DNA of 64,000 nucleotides from Paenibacillus tuaregi (GTDB lineage Bacteria; Bacillota; Bacilli; Paenibacillales; Paenibacillaceae), in assembly GCF_900086655.1 (NCBI RefSeq), contig NZ_LT575476.1:5356431-5420430 (forward strand), in the 5' to 3' direction. Position 1 is the first letter of the stretch. Each line of letters starts with the position of its first letter. Positions 35,681 to 44,097 of the stretch are shown here, piece by piece. Made by a program: the position numbers and the translations under genes. A model generated the notes under the pieces. That model made no database searches and was not told where the DNA came from. It worked only from the letters and a program-made list of their open reading frames with translations.

Positions 35681-36616
35681 TTAAATGTTAAGAAGCACTT
35701 TTAATTCATGCAGTTTTGAACGAGATAACGGTACTACCGCATCTTTAGCTGTATTTAATCGCAAGCTGTAGCTATTCTTCGTCCATGTAATAATCTCTCT
35801 TACTTTTTGCAAATTAACGATATAGGAGCGATGACACCTAAAGAATCCAAAGTTTAATAACCTTGCCTCAAGCTCGGTTAGCGTCAAAGCACAATCATAA
35901 TTTTCTCCACCTACGTGAACAAGAATCGAACCATCTACACTTTCTATGTAATCGACTTCAGGCGGATTAAATAAGATCAATTTGCCATTTCTTTTCGTAG
36001 AAATCTTCTGCAGGGTGATATTGGCCTGATCTTGCTCCTGAACCTCCTGCTTATCCTCTTCGGAGTCCCGAATATCCAATGGATGAAATCCGCTTTCGTT
36101 CAATCGGTAAACCACATCACAAGAAATAAGGGCATCTTCTAAATTTGAAGTCAAAATTAAAATTTGCTTTTCCTTTGAAAGGTCATCCAAAATCCGCTTA
36201 AAATGACGACGATCCTCCTCTTCCAAGTAAAAATAGGGTTCCTCCAGCACGATTGTAGGCTGATGCGCAAAAAAGACACGCAGCAATGTCACATACATCC
36301 GTTTCGATGAGGTTAAATTCTTGATCCTTATCTTCCGTTCTTCTTTTAAAGAAAAATAATCCATCAACGGTGCAAGACGGTCACTCCTCTCCGTTACTCT
36401 GATTAGAAAAGTAATTAGCTCTTCCACCGTTAAATGCATATATTCGGCTTGTCCAGCCCGGAATAAATAATATTGGGAATGATTCACGAATTGATTCATT
36501 AAGATCTGCTTTCGCTTCAAGTCCGTTATAATGCCAACCGATTCATTCAAGGTCATATTTAATTCAATCTTCGGTAGAAGTAATTCTCCATTATCATAAA
36601 TTGGTTCAAATTGCAT
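35681..36616 (-). CDS. LytTR regulator with N-terminal degenerate ABC-ATPase-like domain
   Basis: Residues about 25-185 of 311 look like an ABC ATPase without a P-loop: a signature-like NLTSSKRMYVTLLRVFFAHQ (100-119), a Walker-B-like TIVLEEP (121-127) and LILTSNLEDA in place of the switch, but no GxxGxGKS near residues 30-45. Residues 212-311 are a LytTR DNA-binding domain (VDYIESVDGSILVHVGGENY; FFRCHRSYIVNLQKVREI). ATG 36616 follows GGAGGG. It precedes the ABC exporter and probably controls it. Fusions of ABC-like domains to LytTR have been noted before; the sensing mode is unknown. Confidence 0.82.
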   Translation of the reverse strand: MQFEPIYDNGELLLPKIELNMTLNESVGIITDLKRKQILMNQFVNHSQYYLFRAGQAEYMHLTVEELITFLIRVTERSDRLAPLMDYFSLKEERKIRIKNLTSSKRMYVTLLRVFFAHQPTIVLEEPYFYLEEEDRRHFKRILDDLSKEKQILILTSNLEDALISCDVVYRLNESGFHPLDIRDSEEDKQEVQEQDQANITLQKISTKRNGKLILFNPPEVDYIESVDGSILVHVGGENYDCALTLTELEARLLNFGFFRCHRSYIVNLQKVREIITWTKNSYSLRLNTAKDAVVPLSRSKLHELKVLLNI

Positions 36617-36676
36617 GCTGCCCTCCCGGCCATTGCCCCTATAAGATATATAAAGAAAGGGCTGGCCCACGCTAAA

Positions 36677-37318
36677 TCAAGAGAATTGCCAAAAGCCTGC
36701 TACTGGATGCTGTATCTCGGACGTACCTATTTGGGCGAAAATATATAGTGCCCCAAAACCAAATGGGTAACTATAATCGTGTTGAAGCAGCGTTTCGGGA
36801 TAACCCTCTTCATCTACTTGAAATAAGAAAGAAAATGACTCTTCCCTCAGCTTCGTAAAATAATAGTCTTCATTTTGAATAAGTCTCGGGCTTCCACCTA
36901 CTTTGATCAGAAAAGGCTGATCCAGCGATGGTTCGTCATGGCTTACTTCCCCATCCGAGATGGTGTGCTTTATAAGGCCTGGGTTAGTAAACGTATCTTT
37001 GACGCTTTCGGTTGAAATAGGATGCTCCATCACCTTGATCGAGCAATTAGGATAAATGTTGTTCTCCAAATACTCCTCATAATCTTCAGGGATGAAGATC
37101 GAAATCATGCTCCCCGGTTTAAAGGGATGGACGAGGCTCAAGTAAAAAATATATCTTTGGCCGCCTTCGTGGATGAGGTTCTCTTGATCATCAAAGAAGC
37201 CGGGTGCATTTCCGCCGATCCAGCCTGCACCCTGGTCTTGCGGCAGGCCAGATGCCGCATAATAAAGTATGCTGTCTGTTCTGTCCATTAAAATTTTCGT
37301 TTGATGGTCCGAAGGCAC
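36677..37318 (-). CDS. DUF1963-like protein
   Basis: A 213-residue protein from GTG 37318, one base after the ankyrin gene's stop and 7 nt after GGAGAG. Features are LIHEGGQRYIFYLSLVHPFK, FIPEDYEEYLENNIYPN, DQPFLIKVGGSPRLIQNED and GFGALYIFAQIG at the end, a pattern like the DUF1963/YwqG fold with internal beta-sandwich repeats. Function is unknown; DUF1963 genes are often near toxin-immunity loci. Translationally coupled to the ankyrin gene. Confidence 0.6.
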   Translation of the reverse strand: MPSDHQTKILMDRTDSILYYAASGLPQDQGAGWIGGNAPGFFDDQENLIHEGGQRYIFYLSLVHPFKPGSMISIFIPEDYEEYLENNIYPNCSIKVMEHPISTESVKDTFTNPGLIKHTISDGEVSHDEPSLDQPFLIKVGGSPRLIQNEDYYFTKLREESFSFLFQVDEEGYPETLLQHDYSYPFGFGALYIFAQIGTSEIQHPVAGFWQFS

Positions 37319-37319
37319 T

Positions 37320-38399
37320 CTACAACTCTCCCTCAAGAAAATTAATGAGGTACCTTTCAGGCTGCGCAAGGAACTCCGCAAGGCTGCATAAATCCGCATA
37401 GGTCTGGTGCTCCACGTCATAACAGCCGATTATGCCTTTTTTCTTTGGATTCCAAACCAGCTGCAGATCAGAGTAATTGTCGATATCGGCTGAAAGACGC
37501 AGCAGCTTGAGCCCGCCGACTTTCATCTCAATCGTATCGGTCAGTGTAAAAAAGTCGATATGCTCGATTCCATACTCATTTGGGGCCAGCTCAAGGCGCA
37601 GCTCATCGCCTGTAAGAAAGCTGACCAGTTCATCGGTTAATTTATACTTGCTCAGCTCATACTTCTTATTTTCAACATTGTGAAGATCATCCGGCTCCAG
37701 CGATTTCAAATACTCTGCCATGGCTATATTCTTATTGCTGACCGCAATCGTATACGGCCGATCGCCGTCTTTTTCCGCCAAAGTAACGTCAGCGCCGTGT
37801 TCAACCAGAAACTTGACCATGGTCAGACTCCCCATACGTGCGGCCACAGTTAACGGAGTCGCTTGATAAGGATAGACCATGTCCGGTTGATTATAGTTAA
37901 TGTCCACCCCCTGATCGAGCAAATACTTGATTGTCTTCAGGTCATGGTCCGATACGGCTTGACGTAATACTTCACCACCATGCAGCTTGATATCTAACCC
38001 CAGCTCTTGAATAAGCGGGATATTGTTTTTGTTGCCATAGTAGGCTTGTAAATATGCACCTGACCCCGTTTGATTGAGCATGTCCAGCTTGGCTCCTTGC
38101 GCTGCAATGTACCTGACCATGTCTTCCTTGCCATAGCGGACAGCTCGCAAAAAGGCCGGATTATGATGGACATTCAAGTTGGCACCGTGCTCTACCAGCA
38201 GCTTTACCACCTCCATTCTCTGTGATACAAACGCCAGATCAAGCGGACTTAATGTGATATGCTTGCTAAGTACGATGCCCTCCTCAATATCCCAGCCTGC
38301 TGTAAGTGCATCATGCAAAGCCGGAATATTACCTTGGTAAATATGCATTGCGATTTCCGGAAGCTCCTTGAATCTCCCTATACCTTTCAGAACGATCAC
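37320..38399 (-). CDS. Ankyrin-repeat protein with unknown C-terminal domain
   Basis: The 359-residue protein has about six ankyrin units in residues 15-240 (SPLDLAFVSQRMEVVKLLVE, TPLTVAARMGSLTMVKFLVE, RPYTIAVSNKNIAMAEYLKS). Residues 245-359 form a separate domain (TDTIEMKVGGLKLLRLSADI; KKGIIGCYDVEHQTYADLCS) reminiscent of immunity or SMI1-like folds. GTG 38399 follows AGGAG. It is coupled to the DUF1963-like gene. Role is unknown; a protein-binding or immunity function is inference. Confidence 0.8.
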   Translation of the reverse strand: MIVLKGIGRFKELPEIAMHIYQGNIPALHDALTAGWDIEEGIVLSKHITLSPLDLAFVSQRMEVVKLLVEHGANLNVHHNPAFLRAVRYGKEDMVRYIAAQGAKLDMLNQTGSGAYLQAYYGNKNNIPLIQELGLDIKLHGGEVLRQAVSDHDLKTIKYLLDQGVDINYNQPDMVYPYQATPLTVAARMGSLTMVKFLVEHGADVTLAEKDGDRPYTIAVSNKNIAMAEYLKSLEPDDLHNVENKKYELSKYKLTDELVSFLTGDELRLELAPNEYGIEHIDFFTLTDTIEMKVGGLKLLRLSADIDNYSDLQLVWNPKKKGIIGCYDVEHQTYADLCSLAEFLAQPERYLINFLEGEL

Positions 38400-38456
38400 T
38401 TATATCACTCCTATTACTTAATTTTTAGCCCTGCTGAAAATTGTTAAATCTGAGTA

Positions 38457-39665
38457 TCAGTAATTACGCGCTGCATCGAACCAGCGTTGAGCCATTTCAT
38501 CTGTTATAGGCTGGCCAATCAGGTGCTCAGACTGGCTGAGCTGCCAAACGGCTTCCCCAAGGTCTTCCCGTTCGCTAGTTTCGATGCCTTTGAGCGTGTT
38601 GAAGCGCACGGTGAACGCAGTAATAACCGCCTCGGCATCAGCAAAGCTGCGAGCCTGTGCTAAATCTGCCTGTGCCACGTTGTAAGCCTCGTTAGCCAGT
38701 TTGGCCAGACGTTTAGGCCAGGACGAGAAGGGGCGCCCGAACTCGGCGGACCACCACTCAGGCTTACGCAATTGGCTAACTGAGGCATGGCCGGTCCATG
38801 GGCGGGTTTTGGCGCGTGCTTTCATTTGCTGCCTTAGACGCTTGCCTGTGGCCTCTTCCACATTGTATGCGATAAAATGGTCAAGCAGCGGCCACACATT
38901 CAAGGCCGGAAGGCCCTCCAGATCAGGCATGAAGCGCAGCTCCAGATTCGTTAACCGGGTATGCCGGGCCAACAAGTCGAGGTCGCAGAAGCTCCCCCAC
39001 AAACTCAGTGAGTCTAGGTTCGGGAACCGGTCTAGACACTCTAGTGAGATGGGCTGCCCCAGCGGCGCGTTCTGCAGCGACAGGCTTGTCACCTGCTGCA
39101 ATTCACCCAGGCCGGGCATCAAGAAAGGGGTATCACCCTTGCGTCTGCCGGTGCGCGGCGCTAGTATCAGAGAAGCTGGCATCTCGCCAGTGGCCGAGAG
39201 ACATGATAGATTGCCAGACACGCCCAAACGGTAAAGCTTCCTCGGAAGCTTCAAGTTCAGATGCCCTCCGGACGGGCCCAACTCGATATGCAAGCCATGC
39301 AAAAGGGACTGACTGGCGTCCACTGCCGTGTCTTCAGTCAGGATTGGGGCCCACGTCATCTCTTCAACGGGACGTTTCTGCGCCCAATCCAAGAAGCCCG
39401 TGTCACCTCCGGTATAATGCAGAAAACGCGGCCAGGGCGAGCCTGCCGGTGTGGCAAAGGCATCGAATACACTCCAATCTATACGCATGTCGGGCTCGGC
39501 GTGAAGGTCTGCCTTTTTCCCCAAGTACGATGGGCCGATGGAAAGGCTGCCCACCCCGGGCTGAATTACCAGCGTGTGACTGCCTGGACCTGTCAGGTCG
39601 ATGACATAACGACCCGCTTCTCTAATAGAACCAACGGGAGGACGATCTTGGTGATCACTCGGCAT
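38457..39665 (-). CDS. LRR-like protein of unknown function, GC-rich
   Basis: A 402-residue soluble protein. Residues about 185-270 show irregular leucine-rich repeats (LQQVTSLSLQNAPLGQPISL, FPNLDSLSLWGSFCDLDLLA, HTRLTNLELRFMPDLEGLPA). The N-terminal beta-rich part is unassigned and the C-terminal 130 residues are helical (WWSAEFGRPFSSWPKRLAKL). Its base composition is visibly more GC-rich than its neighbours, which hints at later transfer. ATG 39665 is used. I cannot name a function. Confidence 0.7.
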   Translation of the reverse strand: MPSDHQDRPPVGSIREAGRYVIDLTGPGSHTLVIQPGVGSLSIGPSYLGKKADLHAEPDMRIDWSVFDAFATPAGSPWPRFLHYTGGDTGFLDWAQKRPVEEMTWAPILTEDTAVDASQSLLHGLHIELGPSGGHLNLKLPRKLYRLGVSGNLSCLSATGEMPASLILAPRTGRRKGDTPFLMPGLGELQQVTSLSLQNAPLGQPISLECLDRFPNLDSLSLWGSFCDLDLLARHTRLTNLELRFMPDLEGLPALNVWPLLDHFIAYNVEEATGKRLRQQMKARAKTRPWTGHASVSQLRKPEWWSAEFGRPFSSWPKRLAKLANEAYNVAQADLAQARSFADAEAVITAFTVRFNTLKGIETSEREDLGEAVWQLSQSEHLIGQPITDEMAQRWFDAARNY

Positions 39666-39857
39666 TTCTATCACCCTTTCTTCTAAATCCTATCAAGCCA
39701 TTTAAAGACTACGTGTCATGCATGGCCCTCTTGAAGATAGTACTCATATAAACGGTTTAGGTTTCGAATATTGTAAGAAAAGCCCAGTAAATTTTGACAA
39801 GCAAAGTGGGAGAGTGGTAGTTTCTATGTATAACATTACTAAAATTTGGGTGATTCT

Positions 39858-40427
39858 ATGAGAAAAAAACTGCAAATTTACATATCGTCTACTTACTATG
39901 ATCTTATTGAGGAAAGACATACCGCTGTTGAAGCCATCCTTCAAGCCGGTCATATCCCTGCTGGAGTCGAGCAATTTTTCAAGGAAAGTCCAATGAAAAT
40001 CAGGAAGAGATGGATTGACGAGTCCGATGTATATATCCTGATTCTCGGTGGATTCTATGGTTTAACGCTCCCTGAGGATGAATCCAAGAGCTATACGCAT
40101 TGGGAATATGAGTATGCCGGTGAAACGGGCAAACCTAGATTTGCTTTTGTGGTCACCGATGAAGCATTAAGACAAAAACCCTATGACTTCGCAGCAATTG
40201 AGTACTATAAGGAGTTTCAAGAGTTTAAGCAAGCGGTCATGGAGCAAGTCCCTATTTATTATGTTGAAGATATGCGGCACATTAAAATGGTACTTCGTGA
40301 TCAATTGCCAGGGTATGCAGCAAGAGACGATTTGTATGGCTGGATTTCCGGCAAGGATATTCCGGACGTTCAGAAGCTGATGGAAGAGAATGCAAGATTA
40401 AAGGCGGAGTTGGAGAGGAGGAAATGA
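39858..40427 (+). CDS. DUF4062 domain protein
   Basis: The 189-residue protein has the DUF4062 signature from the start: KKLQIYISSTYYDLIEERHT, AGHIPAGVEQFF, DVYILILGGFYGLTLPEDES, SYTHWEYEYA. DUF4062 has a TIR/Rossmann-like fold and usually sits in front of NACHT, STAND or other effector domains in defence proteins. Here it stands alone with a short coiled-coil tail (LMEENARLKAELERRK). Plus strand, single gene with its own terminator. ATG 39858; a TTG at 39846 is less likely. Confidence 0.85.
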   Translation: MRKKLQIYISSTYYDLIEERHTAVEAILQAGHIPAGVEQFFKESPMKIRKRWIDESDVYILILGGFYGLTLPEDESKSYTHWEYEYAGETGKPRFAFVVTDEALRQKPYDFAAIEYYKEFQEFKQAVMEQVPIYYVEDMRHIKMVLRDQLPGYAARDDLYGWISGKDIPDVQKLMEENARLKAELERRK

Positions 40428-40431
40428 AAGA

Positions 40432-40462
40432 GGGGCTGGCACAACCAGCCCCTTTCTTCTGT
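40432..40462 (+). terminator. Terminator of the DUF4062 gene
   Basis: GGGGCTGG / CCAGCCCC stem with CACAA loop and a T-rich tail. Confidence 0.85.
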
Positions 40463-40501
40463 CTTCCTTTGAGATCAGCATCTATTTTGTACCCATAATG
40501 T

Positions 40502-40834
40502 TCAGCTATTGTTGTGATCCAAGACGCTTTTGGCAACCGAGAGTGCGGAAGCAGCACGTGGCCATCCTGTGTAGAAAGCAAGATGAGTGATGGCTTCCAC
40601 CATTTCCTCTGGTCTTAGTCCGTTCTTTTCTGCCAAGCGCAGATGATATGAGAGTTGTTCGGTCATTCCGCCCGCCACTAGAGCCGCAACCGTAATCATA
40701 CTGCGGTCCCGCAATGATAACTGCTCTCTTCTCCAAACGTCGCCGAATAACACATTCTCCGAATAGCTGACGAATGCTGGAGCGAAATTCCCATACGATT
40801 CCCTTGCGCTGGATTTGATCTTCCGATGCGCCAT
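40502..40834 (-). CDS. Carboxymuconolactone decarboxylase-like protein
   Basis: A 110-residue CMD-fold protein: VLFGDVWRREQLSLRDRSMI, TEQLSYHLRLAEKNGLRPEE, ITHLAFYTGWPRAASALSVA. It lacks the CxxC of AhpD. Probably a small decarboxylase or peroxidase-related protein acting with the tautomerase gene 3 bp upstream. Both are divergent from a LysR gene. Confidence 0.88.
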   Translation of the reverse strand: MAHRKIKSSARESYGNFAPAFVSYSENVLFGDVWRREQLSLRDRSMITVAALVAGGMTEQLSYHLRLAEKNGLRPEEMVEAITHLAFYTGWPRAASALSVAKSVLDHNNS

Positions 40835-40837
40835 GGT

Positions 40838-41242
40838 TTATACCTCCTCTGCTGTTCTCTGAAACATCTGGGCAACTCCGTTCCCGAACGACCAATCCTC
40901 GAACTCGTTCTCAAGGAGCACTACGAACACATCTTCTTTTCTGACGGAGAGGGTCGTCGATAACCTTGTGGCTAGCGTCTCGTAGAAGCTTATCTTCTGT
41001 TCAGTTGTTCTACCAGACTTGCAAGTAATTTGAATGAACAGTAATCCGTCGCTTCGCTCTACGTTCAGGTAATTTCTGCTGTACATAAACTCATCCCGCT
41101 TATGAGCATGGAACACTTGAAATAAGTCTTCCTCGGGCACATGGAAATGCTGGATTAAGACTTCCATGATCATGTGACTGATTTGCTTTAACTGAAGCGA
41201 ATTGTACTGTTGTTCCATATAACTGACCCGAATGAAAGGCAT
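40838..41242 (-). CDS. Tautomerase family protein
   Basis: The 134-residue protein has Pro at position 2 (MPFIRVSYMEQQYNSLQLKQ), the catalytic base of 4-oxalocrotonate tautomerases after Met removal, and two half-length beta-alpha-beta units. It forms an operon with the CMD gene. The pair and the LysR gene suggest metabolism or stress handling of small aromatic or keto acids, an inference only. Confidence 0.85.
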   Translation of the reverse strand: MPFIRVSYMEQQYNSLQLKQISHMIMEVLIQHFHVPEEDLFQVFHAHKRDEFMYSRNYLNVERSDGLLFIQITCKSGRTTEQKISFYETLATRLSTTLSVRKEDVFVVLLENEFEDWSFGNGVAQMFQRTAEEV

Positions 41243-41352
41243 CCTGCATCACTCCTTGCTTTAGATGTCTTCATTGTACTTCTCATTCGTTCATTTATAT
41301 AATGGAATAAGATCATGAACTTAATCGATTTCTTCGATTCAAGGAGGATAAA

Positions 41353-42237
41353 ATGGATTTAAGAGAGCTGACCGCTTTTCAAATGATTGTTCAGGAAGGA
41401 ACCTTCTCCCGGGCCGCTGAGAAATTAAATTATGCTCAATCGACCATAACAAATCAGATCCAACGATTGGAGAAGGAATTAGGCGTGCAGCTGTTCAATA
41501 GAGGATGGGACGTACAGCTAACTAAAGCCGGGCAGATATTCGCAGCGGAAGTGAACAAGCTAATACAGCATTGGAACGATGTATCCGAGCTTGCAAAGGC
41601 ATTGCAGAACGACGAAATCGGAAGCATACGAGTCGGCGGGATTGAGTCTGTAATGGACAATGTGATTTCCGAATCCATACGCAGATTCCAGCAACAAAAG
41701 CCACGTATGGCATACCAGATCGTAACGGGAAATACCGACTTTCTCACACAATCCCTTCTGCGAGACGAACTCGACTTTGCCATCTGTGGAGAGCCGCCTG
41801 AGTCATCTGCCTTTTACTTCGAGCCTCTTTATCATGAGCATACGATTCTCGTCGCGGATTGTAATCACCCGCTGTGCCAAAGGAGTCATATCCCCTTCGA
41901 GGACATCCTAACCTATCCAATCATTACAGGGGGAAGCACATGCCTGTATCACTTGGAGTTCTCTAAATTTCTATCCCAATATAGAGAATCGCCTCTTCAA
42001 CTGAACATGATAACCCAGATTTCCGCTATCCCCCATTACGTCATTAAGACACCCGCGATCGGCGTTGTACTGGAGACCACTCCGTTAATTCCGGAAGTCA
42101 GAAGAATTGACGTAAAGGTAGATTTAGCCGACATCCCTATCGGATTTCTACAGCTTCGCCATCACGATTACGCTGCTGAATCTTCTATACGATTCCTTCA
42201 ACGATTGATTAAAGAGGAGTTCGACAATAAGAAATAG
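41353..42237 (+). CDS. LysR family transcriptional regulator
   Basis: A 294-residue LysR protein: N-terminal winged helix (MDLRELTAFQMIVQEGTFSR, AAEKLNYAQSTITNQIQRLE) and a substrate-binding domain (IRVGGIESVMDNVISESIRR). It is divergent from the tautomerase-CMD operon across 110 bp, so this is the likely target. ATG 41353 follows AAGGAGGA. The co-inducer is unknown. Confidence 0.92.
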   Translation: MDLRELTAFQMIVQEGTFSRAAEKLNYAQSTITNQIQRLEKELGVQLFNRGWDVQLTKAGQIFAAEVNKLIQHWNDVSELAKALQNDEIGSIRVGGIESVMDNVISESIRRFQQQKPRMAYQIVTGNTDFLTQSLLRDELDFAICGEPPESSAFYFEPLYHEHTILVADCNHPLCQRSHIPFEDILTYPIITGGSTCLYHLEFSKFLSQYRESPLQLNMITQISAIPHYVIKTPAIGVVLETTPLIPEVRRIDVKVDLADIPIGFLQLRHHDYAAESSIRFLQRLIKEEFDNKK

Positions 42238-42302
42238 CTGTTGGTCTCTGTGTGTAAGGGATTTTGACAGAAGTTGCGCCCTACTGATGTTACGTCGTCT
42301 AA

Positions 42303-44006
42303 TTATTTCCCCATCGCTTCGATCGCGTACTCCAGCTCAATGTCTTGCCCCTCCATCACGCTTGCTTTGAACGTCTCTTCATTTAGGGGGATTTTGATAT
42401 CGGGAACCACGCCCCCTGCTCCGGTATTGTCGGCATCCCCCTGCACCTTCATGTCCTGATTGAGCGACCTTCCATCTGGAAACTGGATGGCGTAGCCTTC
42501 CGGCATTTTGATCTCGATTGGGCTGCTCATGAGTCCGAATGAGCCGGCCGTTGAGGTGAACCCTACGATCTTGACATGGGGTATGCCTTTTAGAACAAGA
42601 GGCATTCCTTCCCCCGAGCTTCCGGTTCTGCTATTGATCAAGATGGCCACCTTACCGTCGAAATAAGGCTGTGCAGGCTTGACCTTGATGACTTCATTCC
42701 GGTTCAGTTCAAACTTCCCCGTATATCTGTTGTAATAACTGACATATTCGTAGTGTTTCGTCTCCTTGACGAAGAACCCGGCCAGATTGGCGGCAAGCTG
42801 ATCGTCCCCGCCGGGGTTGTTCCGCAGATCAATGATCAAGCCTTTAACGTGCCTGTCCTGGAACATGTTCAATAGGTCCGCCAGGCTTTCTTCAGGTGAG
42901 GTGCCGTTTGAATTGGGCAGAAAATGTTTGATTTTCACATATCCATAACCGCTGCCCAGGATATTACCCTCAATGGGGGAAGCCTCCAGATCAGCTTGGG
43001 TGAGTTTGATTTTCGTCTTCTTCAACGTCTCGAATTGATCGTCATAAGCCGTCAGCTTCGTTCGGGTCAGCTGAGACTCTCCCCAATTGCGAAACTCAAT
43101 CTGTACCTCCTTGCCGATGGGCGCACGCACCATAAATCGTCCCTGATTGAGCCTCTTCACCTCATCCGTAGCCATGCCGTTCTCGCTCCAAATTGCCTGG
43201 TCGAACGCTTCCTTTCCTGTTTTCCCATCCCAGGTGACGATTTCCGCACCAGGCTTCATTCCGCTCTTGGCCGCAGGGCTATTCTCCAAAACCAGACTTA
43301 CGAGAACTTTGCCGTTATCCAATTGGACGGTGCTTAATCCAAAGCCGCCGCCAACTTCCTTTTTGAATACTTTATTTCCATCGTACACATTATCATTAAC
43401 GATTTTGATATGGCCGTCCCGCAGCGAAAACAGGTATTCTCTTAACGTTTTATAATACAAGTCGTAGTCTTTGTTGTTCTCGGCCTGTTTGAAGATAGGC
43501 TCGTACCTGCTTTGGCGCTCATTCCAGTCGATGCTCTTCCATTCCCCAAACGGATATTCCCGCGACAATCTTTCATTCATGGCAACGAACGCCTTGGAAT
43601 AGCTCATGCCGCTAAAATCGCTGACCGGGTTGTACCGCATTACCCCCGCATTGGCTAACGCAAACACCATGGGAGCAACTCCGCATATACAGATTACGCT
43701 CCGAACGATCCTGAATGCTGTCCTTTTCGGAGCCGTCCAGACTTTAGGCTTTAACAGTCTCCTAATTGTGCATAGAAATACAAGCAAAGTCAGCAACTCG
43801 ATGATGAGAGCCAGAAGGGTCATGTCCCCGGACAGGACACTTGCAATAGCTGCGAGCACACCTACGCTGGGTAAAAAGTCAAACCACCTGTAATACTTCT
43901 TGATAAGCACCGCGTACACCGTCAATACGAATAAATTGATGATGCACATCATGAGCTCCCAAACCGTCAGCCATTTAACCGAATCGATCGTACCGATAAC
44001 ACTCAT
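42303..44006 (-). CDS. Membrane-anchored S41 family peptidase
   Basis: A 567-residue protein with three or four N-terminal membrane segments (about 15-35, 47-85 and 100-120), a PDZ-like unit near 215-300 (VLENSPAAKSGMKPGAEIVT) and a tail-specific-protease core: DLRNNPGGDDQLAANLAGFF and the catalytic serine loop INSRTGSSGEGMPLVLKGIP. ATG 44006 follows GGAGG by 8 nt. It lies behind the histidine kinase, 92 bp apart, so it may be an output or processing factor of that signal system. The substrate is unknown. Confidence 0.88.
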   Translation of the reverse strand: MSVIGTIDSVKWLTVWELMMCIINLFVLTVYAVLIKKYYRWFDFLPSVGVLAAIASVLSGDMTLLALIIELLTLLVFLCTIRRLLKPKVWTAPKRTAFRIVRSVICICGVAPMVFALANAGVMRYNPVSDFSGMSYSKAFVAMNERLSREYPFGEWKSIDWNERQSRYEPIFKQAENNKDYDLYYKTLREYLFSLRDGHIKIVNDNVYDGNKVFKKEVGGGFGLSTVQLDNGKVLVSLVLENSPAAKSGMKPGAEIVTWDGKTGKEAFDQAIWSENGMATDEVKRLNQGRFMVRAPIGKEVQIEFRNWGESQLTRTKLTAYDDQFETLKKTKIKLTQADLEASPIEGNILGSGYGYVKIKHFLPNSNGTSPEESLADLLNMFQDRHVKGLIIDLRNNPGGDDQLAANLAGFFVKETKHYEYVSYYNRYTGKFELNRNEVIKVKPAQPYFDGKVAILINSRTGSSGEGMPLVLKGIPHVKIVGFTSTAGSFGLMSSPIEIKMPEGYAIQFPDGRSLNQDMKVQGDADNTGAGGVVPDIKIPLNEETFKASVMEGQDIELEYAIEAMGK

Positions 44007-44050
44007 TTCCGTTTCCTCCATTCATGTTCTCCTAGCAGCCGCCGCTGCGG

Positions 44051-44068
44051 CATACTCAGAAGAGTATG
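44051..44068. other. Short hairpin between histidine kinase and S41 genes
   Basis: Perfect 7-bp stem CATACTC / GAGTATG with AGAA loop, no T run. Could moderate read-through. Confidence 0.4.
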
Positions 44069-44097
44069 AGAGAAATATGAATGGAGCGTGAACCGGT

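Noticed and set aside
39858-40427. DUF4062 as part of a full NACHT/STAND defence protein
   Set aside because: The protein ends after 189 residues at a terminator with no NTPase domain in or next to it.
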